DNA from: Chromohalobacter moromii
GTDB taxonomy: Bacteria; Pseudomonadota; Gammaproteobacteria; Pseudomonadales; Halomonadaceae
Direction of reading: 5' to 3'
DNA: 64,000 nucleotides
Assembly: GCF_023091865.1 (NCBI RefSeq)
Contig: NZ_JAHXDI010000001.1
Span: 558,001-622,000 of the forward strand
In this document: piece after piece, positions 9,329 to 17,988 of the stretch
Layout: each line of letters opens with the position of its first letter
Numbering within the stretch: the stretch's first letter is position 1
The notes under the pieces: generated by a model
What the model was told of the DNA's origin: nothing
Databases searched by the model: none
What the model saw: the letters and a program-made list of their open reading frames with translations, nothing else
Program-made: the position numbers and the translations under genes

Positions 9329-10273
9329 TCAAGTATCGACGTAACCTTTCATAGTGGTCGGTGATGAAAGCTTTCCGTGATCCTGGGCGTAATCGGCGGC
9401 GCACTGCTTGGCCAGGCGAGCCACGCTGGCGCAGAAGCTCGGGTAGTTGGAACGGCGCCAGATGGCGTCATAGATCATCGGTGGCAGGGGTTCTTCCAGC
9501 GTCAGACGCTCCAGGTTACCGGCCTCCACGGCATCGCGTACCGTGGCGACCGGTAAGACGCCGATGCCCAGCCCCTCGATGCTCATGCGCATGATGGTCA
9601 TCAGCGTGCTGGTGGAGTGAATGCGTGGCGTGTCGATGCCCAGCGCGGTGAGGTAGGCGACCAGCTCGCTGTAGGGCCGCGCCTGCTTGCTGAAGGAAAT
9701 GAACGCCGTGTCGGCGAAGGTCGCCATATCGCCATGGCGTAATGCGGCGGCTAGCTCGGGGGCGGCGAACATACCCATCTCGTAGGTGCAAAGCGGCGTC
9801 TGAATGGCAGAGAGACCCGGCGCTAGGCCGTCCATGGCGAACAGCATGTCGAGATCGTTCTCGGCCAGGCGTTGATGTAAAAAGGGGGAAATATCCACCA
9901 TCAACTCGATGGTCAGTTGCGGATAGCGCTCTGCCAGTCGGCGCATGAAGGTCGGGCACCAACTGCTGGCGATGGTCTCGATAACCCCAAGGCGCAGCGT
10001 GCCGGAGAACGATTCCTCGTCCTGGAACAGGCGCATGGCCTCGTCGCGTCCCTCGAGTAGACGTTCTGCATGGGTGAAGAACTCGCGGCCGCGAAGCGTG
10101 GGTTGCACGGGGCGCGCCGAGCGGTCGAGAAGCGATTCGCCGACGCTGTCTTCGAGCCGGGTGATACGGTCCGAGATCGATGGCTGGGTGAGGTGCAGCT
10201 TGGTCGCGCCCTTGCGGAACGAGCCCAGGCGCACCACCCAGACGAACGCCTCGAGTTCCTTGAAATCGAACAT
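9329..10273 (-). CDS. LysR-family transcriptional regulator
   Basis: This 314-residue protein starts at the ATG at 10273. An N-terminal winged helix-turn-helix (residues 1-65, with FRKGATKLHLTQPSISDRIT as the recognition region) is followed by a LysR substrate-binding domain. It is encoded on the same strand as, and 86 bp upstream of, the TRAP genes, so it probably governs that transporter. This is not the classic divergent layout, so autoregulation together with the transporter is possible. The ligand is unknown. Confidence 0.9.
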   Translation of the reverse strand: MFDFKELEAFVWVVRLGSFRKGATKLHLTQPSISDRITRLEDSVGESLLDRSARPVQPTLRGREFFTHAERLLEGRDEAMRLFQDEESFSGTLRLGVIETIASSWCPTFMRRLAERYPQLTIELMVDISPFLHQRLAENDLDMLFAMDGLAPGLSAIQTPLCTYEMGMFAAPELAAALRHGDMATFADTAFISFSKQARPYSELVAYLTALGIDTPRIHSTSTLMTIMRMSIEGLGIGVLPVATVRDAVEAGNLERLTLEEPLPPMIYDAIWRRSNYPSFCASVARLAKQCAADYAQDHGKLSSPTTMKGYVDT

Positions 10274-10371
10274 CGGTGATCCTGCACAGGTCGCCGCGCG
10301 ATTCCCGCGCGGCGAAAAGGAAGCGGCGTCGAGTACTCTGTCTTCTTGAAAAGCGATGTCTTCCTGAAAAG

Positions 10372-10809
10372 CTATGCCTTCTTGAACAGCTGTGTCTCGC
10401 GATCTTTGAAGGCCTTGAATTCTAGGGCATTGCCGGAGGGATCGTAGAAGAACATGGTGGCTTGCTCGCCGGGTTCGCCCTTGAAGCGTACGTAGGGCTC
10501 TATTTCGAAGGCGATGCCATGAGCGCTTAGCTTGTCGGCCAGGGCCTGCCAGGCCTGCATCTCGAGAACCACGCCGAAATGCGGCACCGGCACGCCATGA
10601 CCGTCCACCGGATTCTTGTGACTGGCCACGGCGGTGTCCTTCAGGGCAGGGTTGAGATGGCAGACGAACTGGTGGCCGAAGAGGTCGAAGTCGACCCAGC
10701 TCTCCGATGAGCGGCCCTCGGGGCAGCCTAGGAAGTCGCCGTAGAAACGCCGGGCTTCGTCGATGTCGCGCACCTGCACGGCGAGATGGAAGGGATCGCT
10801 TACGGCCAT
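10372..10809 (-). CDS. VOC-superfamily protein (glyoxalase/extradiol dioxygenase-like)
   Basis: This 145-residue single-domain protein of the vicinal-oxygen-chelate fold has the pattern FHLAVQVRDIDEARRFYGDF at its start and FYDPSGNALEFKAF at its end. It matches the predicted dioxygenase group COG3565. Candidate metal ligands are the first His in FHLAV, the His in PHFGVVLEM and the Glu in ALEFK. The ATG at 10809 has GAGGA upstream; a second ATG at 10842 also has GAGG and would add 11 residues. It is divergent from pxpA. The substrate is unknown. Confidence 0.85.
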   Translation of the reverse strand: MAVSDPFHLAVQVRDIDEARRFYGDFLGCPEGRSSESWVDFDLFGHQFVCHLNPALKDTAVASHKNPVDGHGVPVPHFGVVLEMQAWQALADKLSAHGIAFEIEPYVRFKGEPGEQATMFFYDPSGNALEFKAFKDRETQLFKKA

Positions 10810-11021
10810 GGGAGCATCCTCGGTGTCAGTTGTGATTGGCATTCGTGAGCCTCGATTCTTTAGCCCGGCGCTGTGCGGCGTCAACTCGTTTTCCCGCGCC
10901 GCGCTGAAAGGTTCCACCGATATCGTGCATCGCGAAAAACGATTGGACCGCGCCTCGTGGGCTTTCTTAGAGTGAAATATCCAAACCGTGAAAGCCGACG
11001 ACAATAAAAGAGGTCACGTTC

Positions 11022-11774
11022 ATGTCCCTTCCGCTCCTCAACTGCGACATGGGAGAGAGCTTCGGCAACTGGAAAATGGGCCTCGATGACGAGGTCATGC
11101 CCTATGTCGATTGCGCCAATATCGCCTGTGGCTTTCATGCCTCCGACCCCGACATCATGCGGCGTACCGTGGCGTTGGCCGTGCAACACGGCGTGCGTGT
11201 CGGCGCGCATCCCGCCTATCCCGATCTGCAAGGCTTCGGGCGTCGCTCATTGGCTTGTTCGCCGCGCGAAGTCGAGGACATGATGCTGTACCAGATCGGC
11301 GCGCTGGAGGGCATGTGCCGCGCCGAGGGCACGACCGTGAGCTACGTCAAACCCCATGGCGCACTGTACAACGACATGGCCCGCGATCCGGAGCTTTTGC
11401 GCGGCGCCATGCGCGCCGTGCTGGCCTATGATCGCACCTTGCCGCTACTCGCCATGGCCACGGCGGACCCGGCGCCGATGCGGGCGCTGGCCGAGGAAAT
11501 GGGCGTCACGCTGTGGTTCGAGACCTTCGCCGACCGCGCCTACGACTCCCAGGGACGGCTGGTGTCGCGGCGCGAGCCGGGTGCCGTCCACCATGATCGC
11601 GAGACCATCGTGGCGCAGGCGGTGACGCTCGCCAAGGGCGAAGCGCTGACCGCCAACGACGGCAGCACGCTGCGTCTAGCCGCCGATACGCTTTGCGTCC
11701 ACGGCGATAATGCTGAGTCGGTGGCCGCTGTGCGCGCCATTCGTGACGCCTTCGATGGTCTGGCACGGGAGTGA
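11022..11774 (+). CDS. pxpA: 5-oxoprolinase subunit A (LamB/YcsF family)
   Basis: This 250-residue LamB/YcsF-family protein has the family opening [14 protein letters not shown] and the stretch [15 protein letters not shown]. With PxpB and PxpC it forms the ATP-dependent bacterial 5-oxoprolinase, which opens pyroglutamate to glutamate. The ATG at 11022 follows AGAGGTC. pxpB begins 4 bp after its stop and pxpC overlaps pxpB, so the three subunits are translated together. The position near a TRAP transporter suggests uptake and use of 5-oxoproline or a similar lactam. Confidence 0.95.
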   Translation: MSLPLLNCDMGESFGNWKMGLDDEVMPYVDCANIACGFHASDPDIMRRTVALAVQHGVRVGAHPAYPDLQGFGRRSLACSPREVEDMMLYQIGALEGMCRAEGTTVSYVKPHGALYNDMARDPELLRGAMRAVLAYDRTLPLLAMATADPAPMRALAEEMGVTLWFETFADRAYDSQGRLVSRREPGAVHHDRETIVAQAVTLAKGEALTANDGSTLRLAADTLCVHGDNAESVAAVRAIRDAFDGLARE

Positions 11775-11778
11775 GTCG

Positions 11779-12510
11779 GTGAGCGACCCAAGTATCGAAA
11801 CGGTGGGCATGGACAGTCTCATCGTGCGCCTTTTCGACAACATCGACGAAGAGAATATGCCGTGGATGCTAGCCGCCGACCGAGCCTTGCGCGAGGCCTT
11901 CGGCGAGGCGCTGATCGATCTGGTGCCGTCCTACACCACGCTGCTGGTGCATTACGATATCCAACGCCTTGATCTGCAGGCCGCTCGAGCCCGGGTGAGC
12001 GAGGCGCTGAAAGGCCTCACGCCCGCGACGAGTGGCGAAGGCCAGCGGCATGTGATTCCGGTGTGGTACGACGTTAGTGTCGGGCCGGAGCTCGAGCGCA
12101 TTGCCGAGCGTCTGGGGGGCAGTCAAGAGGACGTCATCGCGCGGCATTGCGCGCGGGACTACAGCGTCTTCGCGTTGGGTTTCGCACCCGGTTACGCCTT
12201 CATGGGGCGTCTCGACGATGCGTTGGCCACGCCGCGCCTGAAGACTCCGCGTCAGAAAGTCGCCGCCGGTAGCGTGGCCATCGCCGAGCGCCAGACGGCG
12301 GTTTATCCCACGCTCTCGCCGGGCGGCTGGAACATCGTCGGACGTACGGCTGTGGCACTGTTCGGGCGCGACCGGGAAGGCTATAGCCTATTTCGCCCCG
12401 GCGATAAGGTGCGTTTCGAGGCTATCTCCCGCGAGGCATTCATTGAACAGGGTGGCGATCCGACGCCACTGGCCGAGCGCGGCGACACCCCCACGGAGGC
12501 CCAGGCATGA
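11779..12510 (+). CDS. pxpB: 5-oxoprolinase subunit B (KipI-like)
   Basis: This protein of about 243 residues is related to allophanate hydrolase subunit 1 and KipI, with the family segments FALGFAPGYAFMGRLD and STGG-type SPGGWNIVGRT. I chose the GTG at 11779 because it lies just behind pxpA with GGGAG 8 bp upstream. An ATG at 11809 would shorten the protein by ten residues and has no good site. It acts with the subunits encoded on either side. Confidence 0.93.
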   Translation: MSDPSIETVGMDSLIVRLFDNIDEENMPWMLAADRALREAFGEALIDLVPSYTTLLVHYDIQRLDLQAARARVSEALKGLTPATSGEGQRHVIPVWYDVSVGPELERIAERLGGSQEDVIARHCARDYSVFALGFAPGYAFMGRLDDALATPRLKTPRQKVAAGSVAIAERQTAVYPTLSPGGWNIVGRTAVALFGRDREGYSLFRPGDKVRFEAISREAFIEQGGDPTPLAERGDTPTEAQA

Positions 12511-13430
12511 AGGGATTGATCGTCGAACGTGCGGGGCCGCTGGCACTGATACAAGATGGCGGACGCTTTGGGGTACGCCATCTCGGCGTGACTCAGGGCG
12601 GTGCCGCCGATTGGGTGTCGCTGGGGTGGGCCAATTGGCTGCTGGGTAACGCGCCGCAAGCCCCCGGCGTGGAAATTACCGTGGGCGGCCTGACCCTATA
12701 CGCTGAGGCTCCGGCGACGCTGGCCCTGACGGGGGCTGATCTAGGCGCGACCCTCGACGATGAGCCATTAGTGCCAGGGTGCCGCTTTACGATCGCTGCC
12801 GGGCAGCGCCTGGCGTTCGAGAGTCCTCGAGCCGGTCTGCGTGCCTATCTCGCCTTTCCGGGCGGACTCGATGCCACGCCGGTGCTGGGCAGCGTGGCCA
12901 GCACGGTGCGCGAAAGCCTGGGTGGGCTCGATGGCCAGGGGCGCGTGCTGACCGAAGGCGATTGCCTGACATGGTCGGGCGGTGCCGGCCCCGAGCGAAC
13001 GTTGCCCTCGGGGGTGGGCACGTTACCCGGAGATGGAGAGCGCGTGACGTTGGCGCTGGTCGGCGGCGCGCAAATTGCCGATTTCAGCGGCACCAGCGTA
13101 TTCGAGGCCTTCAATACCGCTTGGACAATCGATCAACGCACCGACCGCATGGGCGTGCGCCTGACCGGCCCCGAGCTGCATTATCAGGGCGAGGGAATGG
13201 TCTCCGAGGGAATTCCGCTGGGTGCCGTCCAGGTGCCCGCCGATGGCCAGCCCATCATTTTGCTCAACGACCGCCAGACCATTGGGGGTTATCCGCGACT
13301 CGGTGCGCTGACGCCGCTGGCCTGCGCGCGCTTGGCGCAATGCCAGCCGGGCACCGAGGTATGGCTGACACCGGTGGCGGCGGGGCAGGCGCGTGATGTC
13401 CACCTGCGTCAGTTGGCGTGCTGGCGCTGA
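12507..13430 (+). CDS. pxpC: 5-oxoprolinase subunit C (allophanate hydrolase subunit 2 family)
   Basis: This 307-residue protein has the family opening ALIQDGGRFGVRHLGVTQGG and the late segment ILLNDRQTIGGYPRLGALT, both diagnostic for PxpC/KipA. Its ATG overlaps the pxpB stop as ATGA, showing translational coupling. It completes the three-subunit 5-oxoprolinase. Transcription probably stops in the short gap before the converging DUF4174 gene, where a GC-rich hairpin at about 13441-13477 overlaps that gene's stop codon. Confidence 0.94.
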   Translation: MKGLIVERAGPLALIQDGGRFGVRHLGVTQGGAADWVSLGWANWLLGNAPQAPGVEITVGGLTLYAEAPATLALTGADLGATLDDEPLVPGCRFTIAAGQRLAFESPRAGLRAYLAFPGGLDATPVLGSVASTVRESLGGLDGQGRVLTEGDCLTWSGGAGPERTLPSGVGTLPGDGERVTLALVGGAQIADFSGTSVFEAFNTAWTIDQRTDRMGVRLTGPELHYQGEGMVSEGIPLGAVQVPADGQPIILLNDRQTIGGYPRLGALTPLACARLAQCQPGTEVWLTPVAAGQARDVHLRQLACWR

Positions 13431-13456
13431 TGCGTGAGAAGGGCGAGGCGGAGCGG

Positions 13457-13912
13457 TCAGTCGCGCTCCGCTGCCCGCATCGGCATCTGGTCGATGATGT
13501 GATAGACAGTCTCCGGCGCCACGAACCCCTCCAGCTGCATTTTCTTGCCGCCGTCCTTACCGATGAGCACCGTGGTGAGCGGTGCGTCGTCATCTAGCGT
13601 CAGTGCCTTCAACAGAGCTTGAGTCTCGAAGCGAGTCATCGGCTCGTCGTTGCGATATCCCTGCCCGTTTTCTACCCGGTAGAGCACCATGTCACGTGCC
13701 TCGAATTTCGCGTGACTGGCTCTGAGCTGAGTCCGCATGCGCTGGTAATCGTCGTCGCGCTGTGGGGAGACGATCACCAGCGGACGAAAAAGCCCGTGGT
13801 CGGTGATCAAGGGATTGGCGGGGTCGGCGGCATGTGCGGTGTTCACCGGGCCAAGCAGCACGAGCATCCAGCAGGCAAGCAGGGCGGTTCGCATGGCATC
13901 ACTCCTTTGCAT
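13457..13912 (-). CDS. Secreted DUF4174-family protein
   Basis: This small exported protein of 151 residues has a Sec signal peptide (MRTALLACWMLVLLGPVNTA) and a DUF4174 domain, seen from PLVIVSPQRDDDYQRMRTQL through TTVLIGKDGGKKMQLEG. The fold is thioredoxin-like, but no CxxC is present, so redox activity is unlikely. Function is unknown. Two equally good start codons exist, at 13912 and 13894, because an 18-bp segment with ribosome site and ATG is duplicated in tandem. The shorter product begins directly at the signal peptide. Confidence 0.8.
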   Translation of the reverse strand: MQRSDAMRTALLACWMLVLLGPVNTAHAADPANPLITDHGLFRPLVIVSPQRDDDYQRMRTQLRASHAKFEARDMVLYRVENGQGYRNDEPMTRFETQALLKALTLDDDAPLTTVLIGKDGGKKMQLEGFVAPETVYHIIDQMPMRAAERD

Positions 13913-13926
13913 GGCATCACTCCTTT
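13891..13926 (-). repeat. 18-bp tandem duplication of ribosome site and start codon
   Basis: Two perfect adjacent copies of an 18-bp unit (reverse strand AAAGGAGTGATGCCATGC) each contain a full Shine-Dalgarno sequence and an ATG for the DUF4174 gene. The period of 18 keeps the reading frame, so both starts yield the same protein, six residues apart. Confidence 0.95.
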
Positions 13927-13984
13927 GGGAGTACTGCCAGTATGGCAGAGGACTGCAGCCGAGGTAGTTTTCGATATTTTATTT

Positions 13985-14014
13985 CCCGTATTGCAAATTA
14001 ATTTGCAATACGGG
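13985..14014. promoter_or_regulatory. Perfect 30-bp palindrome, probable operator of the RpiR-type regulator
   Basis: The half site CCCGTATTGCAAATT is followed immediately by its exact complement, with no spacer. It ends 6 bp before the first possible start of the RpiR-family gene, and its last bases (GGGAGG) would be that gene's ribosome site. This position suits autorepression at the level of transcription or translation. Confidence 0.7.
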
Positions 14015-14020
14015 AGGCGG

Positions 14021-14992
14021 ATGCCTAATCTGGAAGCAGAACCCTTTCAGGGAATGGTGTCAGGAGCCCGCCCCATGTCCGCCGAGAATGTCGACTTGCC
14101 TCCCCGGCGCTATGCCGACCTGCAACTGCTGGCGCTGCGTGCTCGACGTGGTGACGCCGCCGACCTGAAGCTTTCCGCTAAGGGACTCGCTTTGCTCGAA
14201 GCCCTATTGGCCCAGCCCGAGTCAGTGAGCCTGTCGAGTATCTCGCAGTTGGCGCAGCACCACGGGGTAAACCCTTCGCGCCTGACGCGCCTAGCACACG
14301 CGCTCGGCCTGGAAGGCTACAAGGCGCTGCAGGCGCTGTTTCGTGAGGATCTTAGCGATAGCGCCTTCTATTCCACGCGTGCCCAGCGTTTGCTGGATTT
14401 CGGTGAGACGCCCCGCGCCGAGGGCGACGCGCTGGCGGATGATCGCGCGCTATGGCAGCAGGAGATGCAAAATCTATCGGCTGCCGTGGACACGCTGGAT
14501 ACGGCGCAACTGACCACGGCAGCGGCTAGCATCCAGCGGGCCCAGCGTATCCACGTCATCGGCCTGCGGGCCAGCTTCGGGGCCGCGCATTACCTGGCGT
14601 ATTACCTGGATTATCTGCGCGATGGTGTGCACCTGGTCTCGGGACACGCCGGTGTCAGCGTCGAGCAGGCATTACGGCTGGGCGAAGGTGATCTGGTGAT
14701 CGGTATTGCCTTTAGGCCCGAGTCGCGGATGAGCATCGACTACTGCCGGCTGGCGGTGGAGCAGGGCGCCTCGCTGCTGGCGTTGACGAACCATTCCAAC
14801 TCGCAGCTGGCCGCGTTGAGCGAATCGACGCTGCTTGCGCCGGCCGAGGGCGCCTTCTTCTTCAACCCCATGAGTAGCCTGTTCATGCTCGTCGAGCTGT
14901 TGTTGTCCCGCGTGGCCCGCGAGATGGGGCATGACGCAGTGCTTGCCTTGCGTCAGCGCGAGGCGCTGATCTCGCGTCTGCACGTCGAGTGA
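14021..14992 (+). CDS. MurR/RpiR-family regulator with SIS domain
   Basis: This 323-residue regulator has an N-terminal HTH_6 domain (about residues 30-105, with QLAQHHGVNPSRLTRLAHAL as recognition helix region). A SIS sugar-phosphate isomerase-like domain follows (about 150-290, with IHVIGLRASFGAAHYLAYYL). The start at 14021 has GGGAGG; a second ATG at 14075 with AGGAG is also plausible and would remove 18 residues. SIS-domain regulators usually sense phosphosugars. The next gene, 46 bp downstream, is an aminotransferase, so this pair may control amino-acid or amino-sugar metabolism. The actual ligand is unknown. Confidence 0.9.
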   Translation: MPNLEAEPFQGMVSGARPMSAENVDLPPRRYADLQLLALRARRGDAADLKLSAKGLALLEALLAQPESVSLSSISQLAQHHGVNPSRLTRLAHALGLEGYKALQALFREDLSDSAFYSTRAQRLLDFGETPRAEGDALADDRALWQQEMQNLSAAVDTLDTAQLTTAAASIQRAQRIHVIGLRASFGAAHYLAYYLDYLRDGVHLVSGHAGVSVEQALRLGEGDLVIGIAFRPESRMSIDYCRLAVEQGASLLALTNHSNSQLAALSESTLLAPAEGAFFFNPMSSLFMLVELLLSRVAREMGHDAVLALRQREALISRLHVE

Positions 14993-15038
14993 CGTGTTCG
15001 CTTACACCGCTTCTTTTGCCGCTTCTCTGGAGTTTGCC

Positions 15039-16370
15039 ATGACCACTTCTGTCTCTGCCTCCGATGTCCCAGGGCCCGCTCCCAGCGCTGCCGAATGGCT
15101 GGACCGGGGCTACGCCGACGATCACAACGCCACCGCCGCCTCGGATACGCTCTTGATCAACGAGCAGTCGCGTCTACTCGAAACGCAGGGGCGGCGCATC
15201 ACCAAGTTCGGTTTCGGCCAGTCGCCATTTCCGGTCTTTCCCCCTGCGGTGGAGACGCTGGCCGAACACGCCGCCGACAAAGCCTACCTGCCGGTGCAGG
15301 GTATGGCGGCGCTGCGCGAACAGGTGGCGGCTTTCCATCGCCACCTGGAGGGCACCGATTGGCGAGCCGAACGCGTGTTGATCGCCCCGGGGAGCAAGCT
15401 GCTGCTGTTTGCACTGATGAAGGCCCTGCCACGTGCCGAAGTGCTCATTCCGGCGCCGGCCTGGGTCTCCTATGCGCCACAAGCGCGACTCGCGGGACAG
15501 CCGGCGGTGAGGCTGGAAACAAGCTTCGATAGCCGCTGGCTGGTTACGCCGGCACAGCTCGACCGGCATTGCCGTGAGCATGGCCCGAGTCTAAGGCTGC
15601 TGATCCTCAATGCGCCTGGCAACCCCACGGGGCTGTCGTATGAGCCCGAGATGCAGCGTGAACTGGCCGCGGTCGCCAAGCGCCATGGCGTGCTGGTGCT
15701 CTCCGACGAGATCTACGGGCCGCTTCATCACCGCGGAGAACATCGTCCCTTCGCACTCGATTACCCCGAGGGTACGTTGACCACTAGCGGGCTTTCCAAG
15801 TGGTGTGGTGCCGGGGGGTGGCGCTTGGGTATGTTGAATGTGCCCGAAGCGCTGGGCGATGCATTGTTAACGCGCTTGCTGGGGCTCGCCTCGGAAACGT
15901 GGTCGAGCGTGGCGAGTCCGGTCCAAGCGGCGGCGATCACCGCGTATAGCGTGACGCCGGCGCTGGAAGCGTATCTCGAGGCCCAGCGGCAATGGTTGAG
16001 TGCGATCGGACGCTGGTGCGCGCAACGTCTTGAGGCGGCTGGAATTCGCACGCACGCGCCGGATGGAGGCTTTTATCTGTTCCCCGATTTCAGTGCATAT
16101 CGCGAGATACTACGAGCGCGTGGGATTGCCACCAGCGCCGAGTTGACCGCCAGGTTGCTCGAAGAGGCCGGCATCGCGCTCTTGCCGGGCAGCGCATTTG
16201 GCTGCGAATCGACGCAACTGACGGCGCGCTTGGCCTATGTGGACTTCGATGGCGCGGCGCTTTTGGAACGCGACTACCCCGACGATCTCGAATCGGCGAT
16301 GGCCGTGCCTGAGCTTGCCACGGTGCGTCATGGAATCGAGGCGTTGGTGGCCTGGTTGAATGGCGCGTGA
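15039..16370 (+). CDS. PLP-dependent class I/II aminotransferase
   Basis: This 443-residue fold-type I aminotransferase has the expected cofactor contacts: NAPGNPTGLSYEPE, the Asp/Tyr pair LSDEIYGPL, and the Schiff-base Lys in TSGLSKWCGAGGWRLGM. The ATG at 15039 follows TGGAG; the longer reading from 14994 has no signal. The N-terminal 35 residues before RLLETQGRRITKFGFGQSPF are longer than usual. It is probably co-transcribed with the RpiR-type regulator just upstream. The amino donor and acceptor cannot be told from sequence. Confidence 0.88.
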   Translation: MTTSVSASDVPGPAPSAAEWLDRGYADDHNATAASDTLLINEQSRLLETQGRRITKFGFGQSPFPVFPPAVETLAEHAADKAYLPVQGMAALREQVAAFHRHLEGTDWRAERVLIAPGSKLLLFALMKALPRAEVLIPAPAWVSYAPQARLAGQPAVRLETSFDSRWLVTPAQLDRHCREHGPSLRLLILNAPGNPTGLSYEPEMQRELAAVAKRHGVLVLSDEIYGPLHHRGEHRPFALDYPEGTLTTSGLSKWCGAGGWRLGMLNVPEALGDALLTRLLGLASETWSSVASPVQAAAITAYSVTPALEAYLEAQRQWLSAIGRWCAQRLEAAGIRTHAPDGGFYLFPDFSAYREILRARGIATSAELTARLLEEAGIALLPGSAFGCESTQLTARLAYVDFDGAALLERDYPDDLESAMAVPELATVRHGIEALVAWLNGA

Positions 16371-16460
16371 GCATTTACACTCTGTTACAGGAAAAATGTG
16401 AACTCACCCACTACAGTGGCGTCACAATGGCTACGCACACGCAATAACCTGGAGGTATTC

Positions 16461-16856
16461 ATGCAACGGATCACTGCTCTTGTTTCAGCGGCTATGCTGA
16501 CGACCGGAATGGTAGCGGCACAGGCCGCCATGGCACAGCAGGAAGACCCGGCAGCAAGCGGGACAACCCAGACTCAAGGTGCGTCCTCTCAAGATTTTTC
16601 TGACGAACAGCTTCAGCAGTTCGCCGATGCGTCTGAGGAAATCGCTCAAGTTTCCCAGAAGTACACCAAGCAGCTTCAGAACGCGGATGACGAAGCCAAG
16701 CAGAAAGAGCTTCGTGAAAAAGCCAATGAAGAGATGGTCAGCGTTGTCGAAGACAGCGGCATGAGCGTCGAAGAGTTCAACTCCATTGGCCAGGCGATCC
16801 AGCAGGATCCGCAGCTCATGAAGCGCGTTCAGGGCATGGTCCAAGGCCAGCAGTAA
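16461..16856 (+). CDS. Exported DUF4168-family protein
   Basis: This 131-residue protein starts at an ATG with TGGAGG upstream. A Sec signal peptide ends near AAMAQ. The rest is hydrophilic, rich in Gln, Glu and Asp, and contains the DUF4168 pattern (FADASEEIAQVSQKY, then SVEEFNSIGQAIQQDPQLMK). Members are small secreted helical proteins of unknown function, often seen near stress genes. It is followed by a classic terminator, and the PRC-barrel and CsbD genes converge on it. Confidence 0.85.
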   Translation: MQRITALVSAAMLTTGMVAAQAAMAQQEDPAASGTTQTQGASSQDFSDEQLQQFADASEEIAQVSQKYTKQLQNADDEAKQKELREKANEEMVSVVEDSGMSVEEFNSIGQAIQQDPQLMKRVQGMVQGQQ

Positions 16857-16923
16857 GCGAGCCAGGTATTGCGGTATCGCCGCGCTTTGCGTCGGTGCCA
16901 AGTGATATAAGCTTCGCGGAATG

Positions 16924-16946
16924 GGCCACCTTCGGGTGGCCTTTTT
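16924..16946 (+). terminator. Rho-independent terminator
   Basis: The stem GGCCACC/GGTGGCC with a TTCG tetraloop is followed by TTTTT. It ends the DUF4168 transcript. Confidence 0.88.
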
Positions 16947-17010
16947 CGTGTTGGGCTTTCTCAAGGACGTCTCGAGAGCGGCTCGTTAGTTCCGTTGCCG
17001 CTAAGTCGAC

Positions 17011-17047
17011 ATGAAAAAGGCTCGCCATCATGGCGAGCCTTTTTCAT
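17011..17047. terminator. Bidirectional terminator with 18-bp perfect stem
   Basis: An 18-bp inverted repeat, ATGAAAAAGGCTCGCCAT and its exact complement, surrounds a single C. The A-run on one side and T-run on the other let it act in both directions. It serves the PRC-barrel gene from the right and backs up the terminator on the left. Confidence 0.85.
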
Positions 17048-17080
17048 GCCTTCACCCGTTATGGGCGGAGAGTCTGACGA

Positions 17081-17605
17081 TCAGTCGCTGATGGCATCGC
17101 TGGCATCGTCCAGCAGGTCGGCGGTAGCCGACTTGGTGCTTTGCCAAGCGCTTTCGGCGCCTTGCTTGGTGTCTTTCCATGCTTGGCGGGCCTGCCCTTT
17201 GGCATCCTGCCACCAGTCGTTATCGTACTCAGGTAGCTTGGCGACATCATCGCGCGTCATGTCGAGCGTGACGCGATAGTCCAAGTCGTCGAGGTCATCG
17301 GCGTTCTGTGTCTCGAGGGTAAAGTTGTCGCGATCGATAACACGATGTGTATCGCCGAGGTCGAGTACGCCCCCGGTTTCGATGACCAAGGCTTGAACGC
17401 TCATGTCTTCGCCTAGCAGCACGTCCTCGACATCACCCACATCTTCATTGGGGTTTTCAGTGAGAAAGACGTCAGCATCCATCAATTCATCGGCCGAGTA
17501 CAGCCCTTGAGGCTGCGTCTCGGACTGCGCGAGGGCAGCCCCTGTCAGGCTCAGGCCGCCGATGAGAATGGCGGTTTGCGTCATACGATGCAGTGAATGG
17601 CGCAT
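17081..17605 (-). CDS. Exported PRC-barrel-domain protein
   Basis: This 174-residue protein has a Sec signal peptide (cleavage near GAALAQ) and a PRC-barrel-like central region (YSADELMDADVFLTENPNED, then VGDVEDVLLGEDMSVQALVI). A C-terminal helical tail of about 40 residues is rich in Lys, Gln and Ala (AKGQARQAWKDTKQGAESAW) and resembles apolipoprotein-like or LEA-like stress proteins. The CsbD gene upstream on the same strand supports a role in envelope or osmotic stress. No enzymatic motif is visible. Confidence 0.85.
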   Translation of the reverse strand: MRHSLHRMTQTAILIGGLSLTGAALAQSETQPQGLYSADELMDADVFLTENPNEDVGDVEDVLLGEDMSVQALVIETGGVLDLGDTHRVIDRDNFTLETQNADDLDDLDYRVTLDMTRDDVAKLPEYDNDWWQDAKGQARQAWKDTKQGAESAWQSTKSATADLLDDASDAISD

Positions 17606-17671
17606 TGAGAAGCTCCTTCTTCGTCGGTTCTATCTATTCGATGGGTGTCGAATCGCTGGCAGGATGGGTAA

Positions 17672-17869
17672 TTAGATCGAACGAGCCCAGTCATCGGCGC
17701 GCTTTTCGGCTTCTTCCTTGGTGATCCCGTATTTGGCTTGCAGCTTGCCGATCAATTGATCGCGCTTGCCGGCGACTTGGTCGAGTTCGTCGTCGGTCAT
17801 TTCGCCCCAGGACGCTTTGGCCTTGCCTTTGATCTCCGTCCAACGGCCTTCTATCTGATCCCAATTCAT
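17672..17869 (-). CDS. CsbD-family stress protein
   Basis: This 65-residue CsbD-like protein shows the whole family pattern: NWDQIEGRWTEIKGKAKASW, GEMTDDELDQVAGKRDQLIG, then LQAKYGITKEEAEK. Family members are small cytoplasmic helical proteins induced by general stress; their biochemical role is unknown. The start at 17869 has an AGGAGG-type site upstream (AGGAGGAACCGCC). It is probably expressed with, or in parallel to, the PRC-barrel gene 67 bp downstream. Confidence 0.93.
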   Translation of the reverse strand: MNWDQIEGRWTEIKGKAKASWGEMTDDELDQVAGKRDQLIGKLQAKYGITKEEAEKRADDWARSI

Positions 17870-17988
17870 GGCGGTTCCTCCTGAACGTTTGCCAACAACG
17901 CGCGCGCTTCCTGCACGTCGCGTTCATTACGAAGAATAACAGAGATGTGTGCTTTGACAATTACACGCCATGCGCCAGGGCACACCCG

